Shown here in pieces: positions 9,020-18,062 of a stretch of 64,000 bases of DNA. The notes beneath the pieces were generated by a model that was not told where the DNA came from, made no database searches, and worked only from the letters and a program-made list of their open reading frames with translations. Each line of letters begins with the position of its first letter. Within the stretch, counting starts at the first letter, position 1. The stretch is from Burkholderiales bacterium (GTDB lineage Bacteria > Pseudomonadota > Gammaproteobacteria > Burkholderiales > SG8-39): NCBI GenBank assembly GCA_023383795.1, contig JAHDYJ010000001.1, positions 142,094 through 206,093 of the forward strand, given 5' to 3'. Position numbers and translations under genes: made by a program.

Positions 9020-9035
9020 CGCAACTTGCATGCCG
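9020..9035 (-). promoter_or_regulatory. Sigma54-type -24/-12 promoter of the PEP-CTERM gene
   Basis: On the minus strand CGGCATGCAAGTTGCG matches the sigma54 consensus TGGCAC-N5-TTGCA, with GG and GC exactly 10 bases apart. It lies about 55 bases upstream of the ATG, leaving a normal leader. PEP-CTERM genes of several beta-proteobacteria are known to depend on RpoN and the PrsK-PrsR two-component system. Confidence 0.65.
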
Positions 9036-9083
9036 CTTCACATAACCTAATGATTTCATTTCGAATTTGTATCATTGCCGATA

Positions 9084-9116
9084 TGTCGGGCTAGACCGAC
9101 GTAAACCTGTCCGACA
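9084..9116. promoter_or_regulatory. Candidate enhancer sites (TGTCGG/CCGACA repeats)
   Basis: TGTCGG-GCTAGA-CCGACG (9084-9101) is an 18-bp inverted repeat with one mismatch, and a third half-site CCGACA stands at 9111-9116. The group lies 50-80 bases upstream of the -24 element, the usual place for an NtrC-type activator. Binding by a PrsR-like protein is inference. Confidence 0.45.
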
Positions 9117-9235
9117 CCTCCGGCGGGCGCGGCGTCCGCGGCGTGGGCGAAGCGCTGGCGAACGGCGTCGCGAGCAGTCCATCGTGCCGCTGGAGCCGAT
9201 TCCGGGTAGATTCCGCGGCTCTCGTACGAAGAACC

Positions 9236-10765
9236 ATGCTGCGGCTCCTCCGTCTCGCGAAGATCGCCTCGGTCGCCTACCGCTTCGGGCTGGACGAGTT
9301 CTTCGCGCCGATCGACGCGCCGATCGGCGTCGTCGCCCGGCTCTCCGGGCGCGTGTTCGCGTTCCGCAAGCTCGACGAGCCGCGCGCGGTGCGGCTGCGC
9401 CGCGCGCTCGAGACGCTGGGGCCCATCTTCGTGAAGTTCGGCCAGGTGCTCTCGACGCGACGCGATCTCCTGCCGCCCGACATCGCCGACGAGCTCGCCA
9501 AGCTCCAGGACCAGGTGCCGCCGTTTCCTTCCGACCAGGCGGTCGCCGAGATCGAGCGCGCGTTCAAGCGGAGGATCGACGCCGTGTTCGGCACGTTCGA
9601 GCCGGCGCCGGTCGCGAGCGCGTCGATCGCGCAGGTGCACCTCGCCACGCTGCCCGACGGGCGCGAGGTCGCGGTGAAGGTGCTGCGCCCGGGCATGTGG
9701 CCCGCGATCCGGCGCGACCTCGCGCTGATGGACACCGGCGCCTGGCTCGTCGAGCGCCTGTGGGGCGAGGGCCGGCGGCTGCGGCCGCGGGCGGTGGTGG
9801 CCGAGTTCGCGCGGCACCTGCACGAGGAGCTCGACCTCATGCGCGAGGCGGCGAGCGCGAGCCAGCTCCGGCGCAACTTCGCCGACTCGCCGCTGCTCTT
9901 CGTGCCGGAGGTGTACTGGGACTGGTGCGCGACGAACGTGATGACGATGGAGCGCATCCACGGCACGCCGATCGGGCGCGTCGACGCGCTGCGCGGCCAG
10001 GGCATCGACATCCCGCGCCTCGCGCGAAACGGCGTGGAGATCTTCTTCACCCAGGTGCTGCGCGACGGGTTCTTCCACGCCGACATGCACCCGGGCAACA
10101 TCTTCGTGTCGCCGGAGGGGCGCTACATCGCCGTCGACTTCGGCATCATGGGCGCGCTCGGCGACGCCGACAAGCGCTTCGTCGCCGACGTCTTCCTCGG
10201 CTTCTTCCAGCGCGACTACCGGCGCGTCGCGCAGGCGCTCCTCGACAGCGGCTGGGCGCCCGAGACGACGCACCGCGCCGGCTTCGAGGGCGCGATCCGC
10301 GCGGTGTGCGAGCCCTTCTTCGACCGGCCGCTCGCCGAGATCTCGTTCGGGCGGGCGTTGCTGCGCCTGTTCGAGACCTCGCGGCGCTATCAGCTCGTGC
10401 TGCAGCCGCAGCTCGTCATGCTGCAGAAGACGCTGCTCAACATCGAGGGGCTCGGCCGACAGCTCGATCCGCAGCTCAACCTCTGGGAGACGGCGAAGCC
10501 GTTCCTCGAGCGCTGGATGGACGAGCAGATGGGCTTCGGCGCGCTGCGCCGCGGGCTCGAAGCCGAGGCGCCGCAGTGGGCGCACCTCGCGCCGCAGCTC
10601 CCGCGGCTGGTGCACGCCGCGCTCGCCGCGCGCGCGGAGGACCCGACCGCCCGCGCGCTGGCGCGGCTCGCGGACGAGGAGCGCCGCACCCGCCGGTGGC
10701 TCGCGGCCGGCGTGGCGCTGCTCGCCGCGCTGCTATTCGTCGAGGCTTGGCGCTGGCTCGGCTGA
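9236..10765 (+). CDS. ubiB: Ubiquinone biosynthesis protein kinase-like UbiB
   Basis: An atypical kinase/ATPase of the ABC1/ADCK family (509 residues) needed for ubiquinone synthesis at the membrane. It shows the family KxGQ motif ([16 protein letters not shown]), the alanine-rich nucleotide loop [20 protein letters not shown], the catalytic-loop region [13 protein letters not shown] and VDFGIMG. A hydrophobic C-terminal helix ([14 protein letters not shown]) anchors it. ATG 9236 gives [21 protein letters not shown], the usual N-terminus. Its place after ubiE and ubiJ fits, but a minus-strand PEP-CTERM gene separates them. Confidence 0.92.
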   Translation: MLRLLRLAKIASVAYRFGLDEFFAPIDAPIGVVARLSGRVFAFRKLDEPRAVRLRRALETLGPIFVKFGQVLSTRRDLLPPDIADELAKLQDQVPPFPSDQAVAEIERAFKRRIDAVFGTFEPAPVASASIAQVHLATLPDGREVAVKVLRPGMWPAIRRDLALMDTGAWLVERLWGEGRRLRPRAVVAEFARHLHEELDLMREAASASQLRRNFADSPLLFVPEVYWDWCATNVMTMERIHGTPIGRVDALRGQGIDIPRLARNGVEIFFTQVLRDGFFHADMHPGNIFVSPEGRYIAVDFGIMGALGDADKRFVADVFLGFFQRDYRRVAQALLDSGWAPETTHRAGFEGAIRAVCEPFFDRPLAEISFGRALLRLFETSRRYQLVLQPQLVMLQKTLLNIEGLGRQLDPQLNLWETAKPFLERWMDEQMGFGALRRGLEAEAPQWAHLAPQLPRLVHAALAARAEDPTARALARLADEERRTRRWLAAGVALLAALLFVEAWRWLG

Positions 10766-10771
10766 CGCGGG

Positions 10772-11188
10772 TCAGTCGCCGCCGATCCGGCCACGCACGG
10801 CGGTGACGAAGTCGAGAAGGTCGCCGAGCCGGTGCTCCACGATGTCCCGGACGATGCGGAGGTCGACCGCTTCGTAGCCGTGGACCACCACGTTCCGGAA
10901 GCCGGCGATGTCGCGCATCGCAGCGGCGAGCCGATCGGGGAGCCAGCCGGCCCTGCGGAGCAGTTCGAAGAGCTGCCGGTTGGTCTCGGGCTCGCCGAGC
11001 CGGAGGTCGGAGACGACGTGCGACGCGACGTCGAGCGCCGCCTGCACCGCGACCTGCAGCGTGTGCACGACGAAGCGCTCTTCGCGCACGTCGCGGTCGA
11101 GCAGCTCGAGCCGCGCCAGCGTCCGCAGCTCCTGCACGCAGGTTTCGATGAACGCGAGCTTCTTCAGCACGAGATCGCGGTCAACCAC
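10772..11188 (-). CDS. hepT: HepT-like ribonuclease toxin (DUF86)
   Basis: A protein of 138 residues of the HepT/DUF86 HEPN family. The HEPN catalytic motif R-x4-H is seen in RNVVVHGY, preceded by the typical AMRDIAGF. In characterised pairs HepT is an RNase neutralised when MntA adds AMP to the tyrosine of this motif; here the tyrosine after HG is present. It is the second gene of a two-gene operon and overlaps mntA by 8 bases. It ends 6 bases from the convergent ubiB. Confidence 0.88.
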   Translation of the reverse strand: MVDRDLVLKKLAFIETCVQELRTLARLELLDRDVREERFVVHTLQVAVQAALDVASHVVSDLRLGEPETNRQLFELLRRAGWLPDRLAAAMRDIAGFRNVVVHGYEAVDLRIVRDIVEHRLGDLLDFVTAVRGRIGGD

Positions 11189-11591
11189 CCGCCGGCCCTC
11201 CGTGCGCCCTGCGGTACTCGTCGAGGATCGGCTTCAGGTCGAAGTAGGCGTTGCGCGCGCGCACTTCGAACCGGATGCGCTCGAGCGGATGCGGGTCAAA
11301 GACGACGATCCCGTCCCTGAGCACGCGGTGGACCAGATCCACCGGCGCCCGGTTCAGCGGCACGAGATCCACCGGACGCCCGAGGTATTGCTCCAGCTCG
11401 CCGCCGAGCCGCAGCCCCGAGCCGGCGAGGGTCGGCGCCGGGTCGCGCTCGAGCAGCACGGCGACGTCGACGTCGCTCGCAGCGCGCGCGGTCCCGCGCG
11501 CCGCGCTGCCAAAGAGATAGGCGCAGATCACCCCCTCGGGATGGGCGTCGAAATACTCGCGCAGGCGCTCGGTCAGGGTCACGGCGGCCAT
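11181..11591 (-). CDS. mntA: MntA-like minimal nucleotidyltransferase antitoxin
   Basis: A protein of 136 residues of the DNA polymerase beta-like nucleotidyltransferase superfamily. The hallmark GS-x10-DxD is complete (LFGSAARGTARAASDVDVAVLLE), with a later conserved region LVPLNRAPVDLVHRVLRDGIVVFD. It would AMPylate and so silence the HepT toxin. The ATG at 11591 is chosen because the domain begins within 20 residues. It overlaps hepT by 8 bases, the usual antitoxin-first arrangement. Confidence 0.88.
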   Translation of the reverse strand: MAAVTLTERLREYFDAHPEGVICAYLFGSAARGTARAASDVDVAVLLERDPAPTLAGSGLRLGGELEQYLGRPVDLVPLNRAPVDLVHRVLRDGIVVFDPHPLERIRFEVRARNAYFDLKPILDEYRRAHGGPAGG

Positions 11592-11823
11592 GATTACCCA
11601 GCGTACCGCAACCGGGCGCGGATTGACAGCCGCCGGCCGGCGCTTGCGTGAGTGCGGCGGGGTCGATCCCGGTGCCGCTCGCCCTGGCCCGGCGCGTCCC
11701 CGGTCCTTCTCGGACCAACGGGGACCCCATGCGCCCAGCGCTGCCCGCGCAGCGTAGAAACGCCGGCGGGTGCGGATCACGGGACGGTTTACCGTAGAAT
11801 CGCGGGCGCTCACGGCCGCCACC

Positions 11824-13290
11824 ATGCTCGTCGCCTTCGTGCTCGTGTACCTCGCCGTCTCGGTCGGCATCGGCCTGTGGGCGGCGCGGCGCGTCAAGAA
11901 CTCCAGGGACTACCTCGTCGCCGGCCGCAGCCTGCCGCTCTTCATGAGCGTCACGGTGGTGTTCGCGACCTGGTTCGGCGCCGAGACCGTGCTCGCGGTG
12001 TCGTCCACGTTCGTCAAGGAGGGCATGCGCGGCATCGTGGCCGATCCGTTCGGCTTCTCGATGTGCCTGCTGTTCGTGGGCCTGTTCTTCGCGCGCGCGT
12101 TCTACCGCATGGACCTCCTCACGATCGGCGACTTCTACCGCAAGCGCTACGGCAAGCCGGTCGAGCTCGCCACCAGCCTCGCGATCACCGTCTCGTATCT
12201 CGGCTGGACCTCCGCGCAGATGGCGGCGCTCGGCGTGGTCTTTCACACGGTCTCCGGCGGCGCCATCACGATGCCGGCCGGCATCGCGCTCGGCGCCGGC
12301 TGCGTGCTCGTCTACACGCTGTTCGGCGGCATGTGGTCGGTGGCGTTCACCGACCTCTTCCAGTCGGTGGTCATCGTCCTCGGCCTGACCTACCTCGCCT
12401 TCCTGGTGGCCGACATGGCGGGCGGCCCGGGGGCGGTCATCGCGCACGCGGCCACCTCGGAGAAGCTCGACTTCTGGCCGAAGCTCGAGGCGCGCGACAT
12501 GCTCGCGTTCTTCGCCGCCTGGCTCACCGCGGCGGTCGGCTCGATCCCGCAGCAGGACATCTTCCAACGGGTGACCGCGGCGAAGGACGAGCAGACCGCG
12601 GTGCGCGGCTCGATCATCGGCGGCGCGCTCTACTTCTGCTTCGCGTTCGTGCCGATCTTTCTCGGCTACTCGGCGCTGCTGATCGATCCGCAGATGGTCG
12701 CGCCGCTGCTGGCGTCCGAAGGCACCGAGTTCCAGCTGATCCTGCCCACCCTGATCCTCGAGCGCACGCCGCTCTTCGCGCAAGTGCTCTTCTTCGGCGC
12801 GCTGCTCTCGGCGATCCTGTCGACCGCGAGCGGCGCGCTGCTTGCGCCGACCGCGCTGTTCACCGAGAACGTCCTGCGGACGCTGCAGCCGAACATGGGC
12901 GACCGCCAGTTCCTGTTCACGCTGCGCCTGGTGCTGGTGATCTTCACGCTCGCGGTGATGCTGTTCGCGCTCGAGAGCGAGGCCACGATCTACCAGATGG
13001 TGCAGAACACCTACAAGGTGACGCTGGTGTCCTGCCTGGTGCCGCTCGCCGCGGGCATCTACTGGAAGCGTGCCACCGCGCAGGGCGCGCTGCTCTCGTT
13101 CGCGCTCGGGCTTGTCACCTGGACCGGCATGGAGCTCTTCGCCGCCGACTCGATGTGGCCGGCGCAGCTCGTGGGCTTCGCGTTCGCGCTCGCCGGCATG
13201 TGGCTCGGCTCGATCGCGAGCCCGCGGCCGCAGCACCCGCACCGCGCACCGCATCTTTCTCCCCATCATCCGCCGCCGCGCGCCCGGTAG
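11824..13290 (+). CDS. Sodium:solute symporter family transporter
   Basis: A membrane protein of 488 residues with about 13 hydrophobic helices of the SSS family. Characteristic segments are SRDYLVAGRSLPLFMSVTVVFATWFGAETVLAVSS in the first helices, GDFYRKRYGKPVELA, YTLFGGMWSVAFTDLFQSVVIVLG and GSIPQQDIFQRVTAAKDE. It probably moves an organic acid, amino acid or urea-like solute with Na+; the substrate cannot be read. ATG 11824 starts directly with the first helix. It is followed 66 bases on by a periplasmic binding protein of a different transporter type. Confidence 0.85.
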   Translation: MLVAFVLVYLAVSVGIGLWAARRVKNSRDYLVAGRSLPLFMSVTVVFATWFGAETVLAVSSTFVKEGMRGIVADPFGFSMCLLFVGLFFARAFYRMDLLTIGDFYRKRYGKPVELATSLAITVSYLGWTSAQMAALGVVFHTVSGGAITMPAGIALGAGCVLVYTLFGGMWSVAFTDLFQSVVIVLGLTYLAFLVADMAGGPGAVIAHAATSEKLDFWPKLEARDMLAFFAAWLTAAVGSIPQQDIFQRVTAAKDEQTAVRGSIIGGALYFCFAFVPIFLGYSALLIDPQMVAPLLASEGTEFQLILPTLILERTPLFAQVLFFGALLSAILSTASGALLAPTALFTENVLRTLQPNMGDRQFLFTLRLVLVIFTLAVMLFALESEATIYQMVQNTYKVTLVSCLVPLAAGIYWKRATAQGALLSFALGLVTWTGMELFAADSMWPAQLVGFAFALAGMWLGSIASPRPQHPHRAPHLSPHHPPPRAR

Positions 13291-13356
13291 CGCCCCCTGC
13301 GGCGGGCGCCGGGAGCGTATATCCTTCGCCGCTCGCACCCCTTCGAGGAGACCCCC

Positions 13357-14205
13357 ATGATCCGATTCGTCGCAGCCCTGCTCGTGCTGGCTGCACCGGC
13401 GCTCGTCCAGGCCCAGGCCGCCGACACACTGAAGAAGATCCGCGACTCGAAGACCCTCGCCATCGCCTACCGGACCGACGCGCTGCCGTTCTCGCACCAG
13501 GACGCGAGCAAGCAGCCGGCGGGCTACAGCGTGGACCTGTGCAAGCGGATCGCGGCGAGCCTCGAGCAGCAGCTCAACACCAAGCTGCAGGTCAAGTGGG
13601 TGCCGGCGACCTCGCAGAACCGGATGGAGCTCGTGCGCAAGGGCGAGGCGCACATGGAGTGCGGCTCGACCACGGCGACGCTGTCGCGGATGGAGACCGT
13701 CGATTTCTCGAGCCCGGTGTTCGTCGACTCGACCGGCCTGCTCGTGCGGAAGAGCGCGGGCGCGAAGTCGCTCGCGGGCCTCGCCGGCAAGAAGATCGCC
13801 GTCGTCAGCGGCACCACCAACCAGAAGGCGCTCGACCGCGAGGTCAAGCGACAGCTGGTGAGCGCGACGGTCGTGCCGGTGAAGAATCGCGACGAGGGGA
13901 TCGCCACCCTCGAGGCGGGCACGGTCGACGCCTTCGCGGGCGACAAGATCCTGCTCCTCGGGCTCGCGGGCAAGGTGAAGGACCCGTCGCTCTACGAGCT
14001 CCTGTCCGACGATCTCGCGCTGGAGCCGTACGCCATCGTGCTGCCGCGCAACGACTCCTCGTTCCGGCTCGCGGTGAACCGCGCGCTCGCGCAGATCTAC
14101 CAGAGCCCGGCGATCGAGGAGATCTTCCGGCGCGCCTTCGGTCCGGACGCCAAGCCCTCGCCGGGGCTGCTCGTGATGTACGGCCTGGGGGCGTACCCCG
14201 AGTAG
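13357..14205 (+). CDS. Amino-acid ABC transporter substrate-binding protein
   Basis: A periplasmic binding protein of 282 residues (SBP_bac_3 family, glutamate/aspartate GltI-like). It has a signal peptide ending ALVQAQA, then LKKIRDSKTLAIAYRTDALPFS, GYSVDLCKRIA, HMECGSTTATLSRMETVDFSSPVF and a KIAVVSGTTNQKAL hinge. The arginine and aspartate residues that clamp amino-acid substrates appear to be conserved. The start at 13357 has a GAGGAG site. No permease or ATPase gene is adjacent, so it is an orphan binding protein here. Confidence 0.85.
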   Translation: MIRFVAALLVLAAPALVQAQAADTLKKIRDSKTLAIAYRTDALPFSHQDASKQPAGYSVDLCKRIAASLEQQLNTKLQVKWVPATSQNRMELVRKGEAHMECGSTTATLSRMETVDFSSPVFVDSTGLLVRKSAGAKSLAGLAGKKIAVVSGTTNQKALDREVKRQLVSATVVPVKNRDEGIATLEAGTVDAFAGDKILLLGLAGKVKDPSLYELLSDDLALEPYAIVLPRNDSSFRLAVNRALAQIYQSPAIEEIFRRAFGPDAKPSPGLLVMYGLGAYPE

Positions 14206-14252
14206 GCAGCGCGCGCGGCGCGCGCCGCGAATAGCATACGGTGGTGGCGCGC

Positions 14253-17200
14253 ATGAACCGGTCGCTGCGACGCCTTGCCGCCGCGGCGGGCGCCCTCCTC
14301 CTGCTCGCGGCGCTCGGCGCCGCGCTGCTCGCCGCGATCGAGGTGAGGATTCCGTTCGAGCCGTGGCGCGCGGGGATCTCCGCGGCGCTCGCCGATGCGC
14401 TCGGCTGCCGCGTCGCGATCGACGGGCGGTTCGCGCTGCTCACCGGTCCGCGTCCCGGCGTCGACGCCGCGAGCGTCCGGGTGGATCAATGCGGTGCCGC
14501 GCCCGGCGCGCACGCGGCGCTCGAAGGCGTGACCGTCCGCGCGCGGTTGTGGCCGCTCCTGCGCAGCGAGGTGCGCGGCATCGTTGCCACGGTCCAGCGC
14601 GCCGACGTCGCCACGCCGACGCAGTTCCGCGCGCGCCCGGCCGCGCGGCGCGAGCCACGCAACGGGCGCGTCATCGACGTCGAGCGGGTCCGGACGGGCC
14701 AGGTCAATGCCACGTTGAACCGCGAAGACGGTGGGCCGCTTCGCATCGCGATCGACGCGCTCGAGGCGAGCGCGCCAGCGGGTGCGCCGACGATCGTCAA
14801 CGCCCATGGGACGTTCCGCACGGAACCGTGGCGGATCGCGGCGACCGCGCCCCCGATCGGCGGACTGCTCGACGGCGGCGCCGAGACCCGCGTCCAGGCA
14901 ACGGCGTGGTACGCCGGCGCCGAGCTCGAAGCGCGCGGCGCGGTGCGGCGCAATCCGCTCGCCGTCGACGCGGACGTCTCGTCGCGTACTCCGGCGGCCG
15001 AGCGCCTCGTGAGGGCGCTGGGCCGACCGGCCGGACAAATCGGCGCGCTCGCAGTGCGCGGCCGGGCCGCCTGGTCGAGGCAGCGCGTGGAGCTCACCGG
15101 GATCGACCTCGAATCCGAAGCGATCGCCCTGAAGGGTTCGGCGAGCATCGACTGGGCCAGCGAGCGGCCCGCGCTCGGCGCGGACGCGCAGGTGTCGAAG
15201 CTCGACGCCGCCGCCCTCGCACGCTGGCAAACCGCACCCGACGATGCGCCGCGCCCGCTGGCGGCGACGATCGAGCGCGTCGCCGCGGCGCTCAACCGCG
15301 CCGACGCCGAACTCACGCTCGCGATCGACACGGTCACGAACGGGCCGGTCGCGGCGCAGAAGCTCGTGCTCGACGTGCGGCTCTCCGGCGGGCGGCTGGT
15401 CGCGACCGGCACCGGCACGTTCGATTCCGCTCCGGGGGAGCTGCGCCTGGAGGCCGATACGCGCGGTCCGCTGTCAGTGGACGCGCAGGCGACGGTGAAG
15501 CGTCTGCCGCGCGAGACGCTCGGCCGCGCGGCGAGCGTGGCGGCGCTCGATCCGCGCGTCGGCGCGCTTACCGCCACGCTGCGCGCGCGAGGCCCGGACG
15601 CCGCGCACCTGATGCGCAGCGCCGAGACGCGGTTCCTCGCGAGCGATCTGCGGCTGGCGCTGCCGATCGCCGGCGAGCGGATCGAGGCGCGGCTGCGCAC
15701 TGCCGAGCTCGACGCGCGTGCGGCGCGCTCGCTGCGCGCGAAGGCCACCGGAATGCTCGGCGACCAGCCGGTCACGCTCGAGATCTCCGGCGCCAGCGCG
15801 GCGGCGCTTGCCGAGGACAAGCCGTGGCCGCTCCAGGCGCGCGTGCAACTCGCAGACGCTCGACTCGATGCGCGCGGCGAGATCGTGACGGAGTCGGGTC
15901 GGCGGCACACGCGTCTCGCGGTGGACTTCGCAACCGCCCGGCTCGACCGATTGACGGCACTCTTTCCGCGCGCGCCGTTGCCCGAGTTGCGCGCCGCGCT
16001 GCGCGGCAGCGCCGGTTTCGGCGACGGAGCGTGGCACGTAGAGGCCGACACGCTCACGGTCGGAGCCTCCCGCGGCAGCGGCGCGGTCCGAAGCACGCGC
16101 ACGGCAAAGGCAGGCCTCGCTCCGCTCCGGATCGCGGTCTCGCTCGCCAGCCTCGACGCAGACGAGCTCATCAGAAGCCTGCGGGCGCGAGCCGCGCCGG
16201 AGCGCACCGATGCGCGCGGGCGACCGCCGGCCGATCTCGACCTCGCGCTCGACGCCCGGCGCACGACAGCGCGCGGGACGGTGCTCGACGCGCTGTCATT
16301 CAGCGCCGCCATGCGCGGCGGACGCATCACCGCCGCGCCGTTCGCTTTTGGCGCGAGCGGAGCGAAGGTCGAGGGCACGCTCGACGCCGACTTCTCGGGC
16401 GACATGCCGCGCTACGGACTGAAGGCCACGGCGAGCGCCCTCGACGTCGCCCGGATCGTGACGCACGTCGCGGAGCGGAGGATCGCGCTGCGGGTCGGCC
16501 GTCTCACGGTGGAGGGCGAGACGCGCGGGAGGAGCGCGAAGGCGCTGCTCGAGAGCGCCGCGTTCGCGGCCGATGTCGCGGACGCCGCGCTCGCACTACC
16601 CGACGACAGCGTGATCGGCGCCGGGGCGCGCATCGCATTCGCCGGACGCGTCGCGACCCGCGCGGGCGCCGCGCTGAGCGTCGACATCAAGGGCGATGCG
16701 CAGGGCACGCCGCTCACGCTCGCCGGACACCTCGCGCCGCTTGCGCACCTGCTCGCCGACTCCGACAGCCAGCCGGTCGACCTCGCGCTCGCCCTCGGCG
16801 ACACGCGGTTCGAGGCCGCGGGCACGGCGTCGGCGCGAGGCGGCTCCGAGCACTTCGAGGGCCGCGCGCGCCTCGCCGGACCGTCGGTCGCCACGCTCGA
16901 GCGCGTGATCAACGCGAACCTGCCGGACCTGCCGGCCTATGCCGCCTCGGCGTCGGTGAAGACGGACGCCGCCCGAGTCGAACTGGACGATTTCACGCTG
17001 AGGCTGGGCGAGAGCACGCTCGCCGGGCGGCTCGCCTGGCGTCAAGCGGACGGGCGTGGCCGTCTCGAGGGCCGGCTGAGCGGGAAGCGCGTGCGGCTCG
17101 AGGACCTCGCCGCCGAGCGCTCGCCCGCTGCACCCGCGGGTTCCGAGCCAGAGGCGGCGCTAGCGCTCGACGTGAAGACGCTCGAGCGCGACGCCGCGCG

Positions 17201-18044
17201 GCTCGCCCGGTTCGTGCGCGCGTTCGACGCGGACGTCGCGGTGGCGCTCGAGGACGTCACCTCGGCAGGCGCGGCGGTCGGCCGGGCCTCTGCAGTGCTG
17301 CGCATGGACGGCGGCCGGCTCGTGCTATCGCCGTTCGCGCTCGAGCTCGCGGCGGGCGGTGGTACGGTGCGCGCCGAGCTCGCGATGGATGCGCGCGGCG
17401 CGGCGCCGCACTACGACGTCCACGTCGATGCCGAGCGCCTCGAGTACGGCCCGTTCGCGCGCGCGGCCGATCCGAAGAGCGCCAACGCCGGGACGCTCGA
17501 CCTGAGCATGCGCCTGACCTCCCGCGGGACCCCGACCGAGCTGATGCGGCGCGCGAGCGGCGCGGTCGACCTGCTGGTCGTGCCGCGAGGCCGGGTGAGC
17601 GCGAGCCTCTTCGACCTGTGGAGCGCTGGCCTCTTGCAGAGCATCTGGACCCGCCTCGACCCGGGCGCCGAATCGCGCTTGAACTGCGCGGTCAGCAGCT
17701 TCGACCTCACCGAGGGCGTCCTGAAAAGCCGCCTGGTGCTGCTCGACACCACGCGCGTGCGGGTGGTCGGCGAGCTCGAGGCCGACTTCGGCACCCGCAA
17801 GCTCGGCGGACGTCTCGCGCCGCGCGCGAAGCAGCCCGAGCTCTTCAATCCGGCGCCGTCGGTGCGGGTCGGCGGCACGTTCGAGCGGCCGACGGTCCTG
17901 CCCTCGCCCGAGGCGCTGGTGATCGGCGCGCTGCGCTTGTACGGCTTCGCCTACGCGTACGCGCTCGACTGGCTCACCACCAAGAACCTGCCGGCGGACG
18001 GTACGCCCGACTGCGAGGAGGCGTACCGGCGCGTGCGGCGCTGA
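14253..18044 (+). CDS. Large AsmA-family envelope protein
   Basis: A protein of 1263 residues. An N-terminal membrane anchor (about residues 8-35) is followed by a long periplasmic part with the AsmA N-terminal pattern (ISAALADALGCRVAIDGRF), many alternating beta segments, and a C-terminal AsmA_2 domain (about 950-1200: FDLTEGVLKSRLVLLDTTRVRVVGELEADFGTRKL can be followed across it). AsmA-family proteins form bridge-like grooves thought to carry phospholipid between membranes. It is longer than the roughly 600-residue AsmA and closer to YhdP size. GTG codons at 14241 and 14244 are alternative starts; ATG 14253 is preferred. Confidence 0.8.
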   Translation: MNRSLRRLAAAAGALLLLAALGAALLAAIEVRIPFEPWRAGISAALADALGCRVAIDGRFALLTGPRPGVDAASVRVDQCGAAPGAHAALEGVTVRARLWPLLRSEVRGIVATVQRADVATPTQFRARPAARREPRNGRVIDVERVRTGQVNATLNREDGGPLRIAIDALEASAPAGAPTIVNAHGTFRTEPWRIAATAPPIGGLLDGGAETRVQATAWYAGAELEARGAVRRNPLAVDADVSSRTPAAERLVRALGRPAGQIGALAVRGRAAWSRQRVELTGIDLESEAIALKGSASIDWASERPALGADAQVSKLDAAALARWQTAPDDAPRPLAATIERVAAALNRADAELTLAIDTVTNGPVAAQKLVLDVRLSGGRLVATGTGTFDSAPGELRLEADTRGPLSVDAQATVKRLPRETLGRAASVAALDPRVGALTATLRARGPDAAHLMRSAETRFLASDLRLALPIAGERIEARLRTAELDARAARSLRAKATGMLGDQPVTLEISGASAAALAEDKPWPLQARVQLADARLDARGEIVTESGRRHTRLAVDFATARLDRLTALFPRAPLPELRAALRGSAGFGDGAWHVEADTLTVGASRGSGAVRSTRTAKAGLAPLRIAVSLASLDADELIRSLRARAAPERTDARGRPPADLDLALDARRTTARGTVLDALSFSAAMRGGRITAAPFAFGASGAKVEGTLDADFSGDMPRYGLKATASALDVARIVTHVAERRIALRVGRLTVEGETRGRSAKALLESAAFAADVADAALALPDDSVIGAGARIAFAGRVATRAGAALSVDIKGDAQGTPLTLAGHLAPLAHLLADSDSQPVDLALALGDTRFEAAGTASARGGSEHFEGRARLAGPSVATLERVINANLPDLPAYAASASVKTDAARVELDDFTLRLGESTLAGRLAWRQADGRGRLEGRLSGKRVRLEDLAAERSPAAPAGSEPEAALALDVKTLERDAARLARFVRAFDADVAVALEDVTSAGAAVGRASAVLRMDGGRLVLSPFALELAAGGGTVRAELAMDARGAAPHYDVHVDAERLEYGPFARAADPKSANAGTLDLSMRLTSRGTPTELMRRASGAVDLLVVPRGRVSASLFDLWSAGLLQSIWTRLDPGAESRLNCAVSSFDLTEGVLKSRLVLLDTTRVRVVGELEADFGTRKLGGRLAPRAKQPELFNPAPSVRVGGTFERPTVLPSPEALVIGALRLYGFAYAYALDWLTTKNLPADGTPDCEEAYRRVRR

Positions 18045-18062
18045 CCGCGCCCGCGCTTCCGA

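Noticed and set aside
11623..11628. Perfect TTGACA on the plus strand before the symporter
   Set aside because: No -10 at 16-18 bases and the gene starts 200 bases later; probably chance.
11296..13653. A 785-residue minus-strand frame opposite the symporter
   Set aside because: Composition is His/Arg/Glu-rich antisense noise; the plus-strand symporter is unmistakable.
14486..16405. Long minus-strand frames of up to 639 residues opposite the large AsmA gene
   Set aside because: Low-complexity Ala/Arg/Ser composition typical of antisense frames in high-GC genes; no domain, and the plus-strand protein is coherent.
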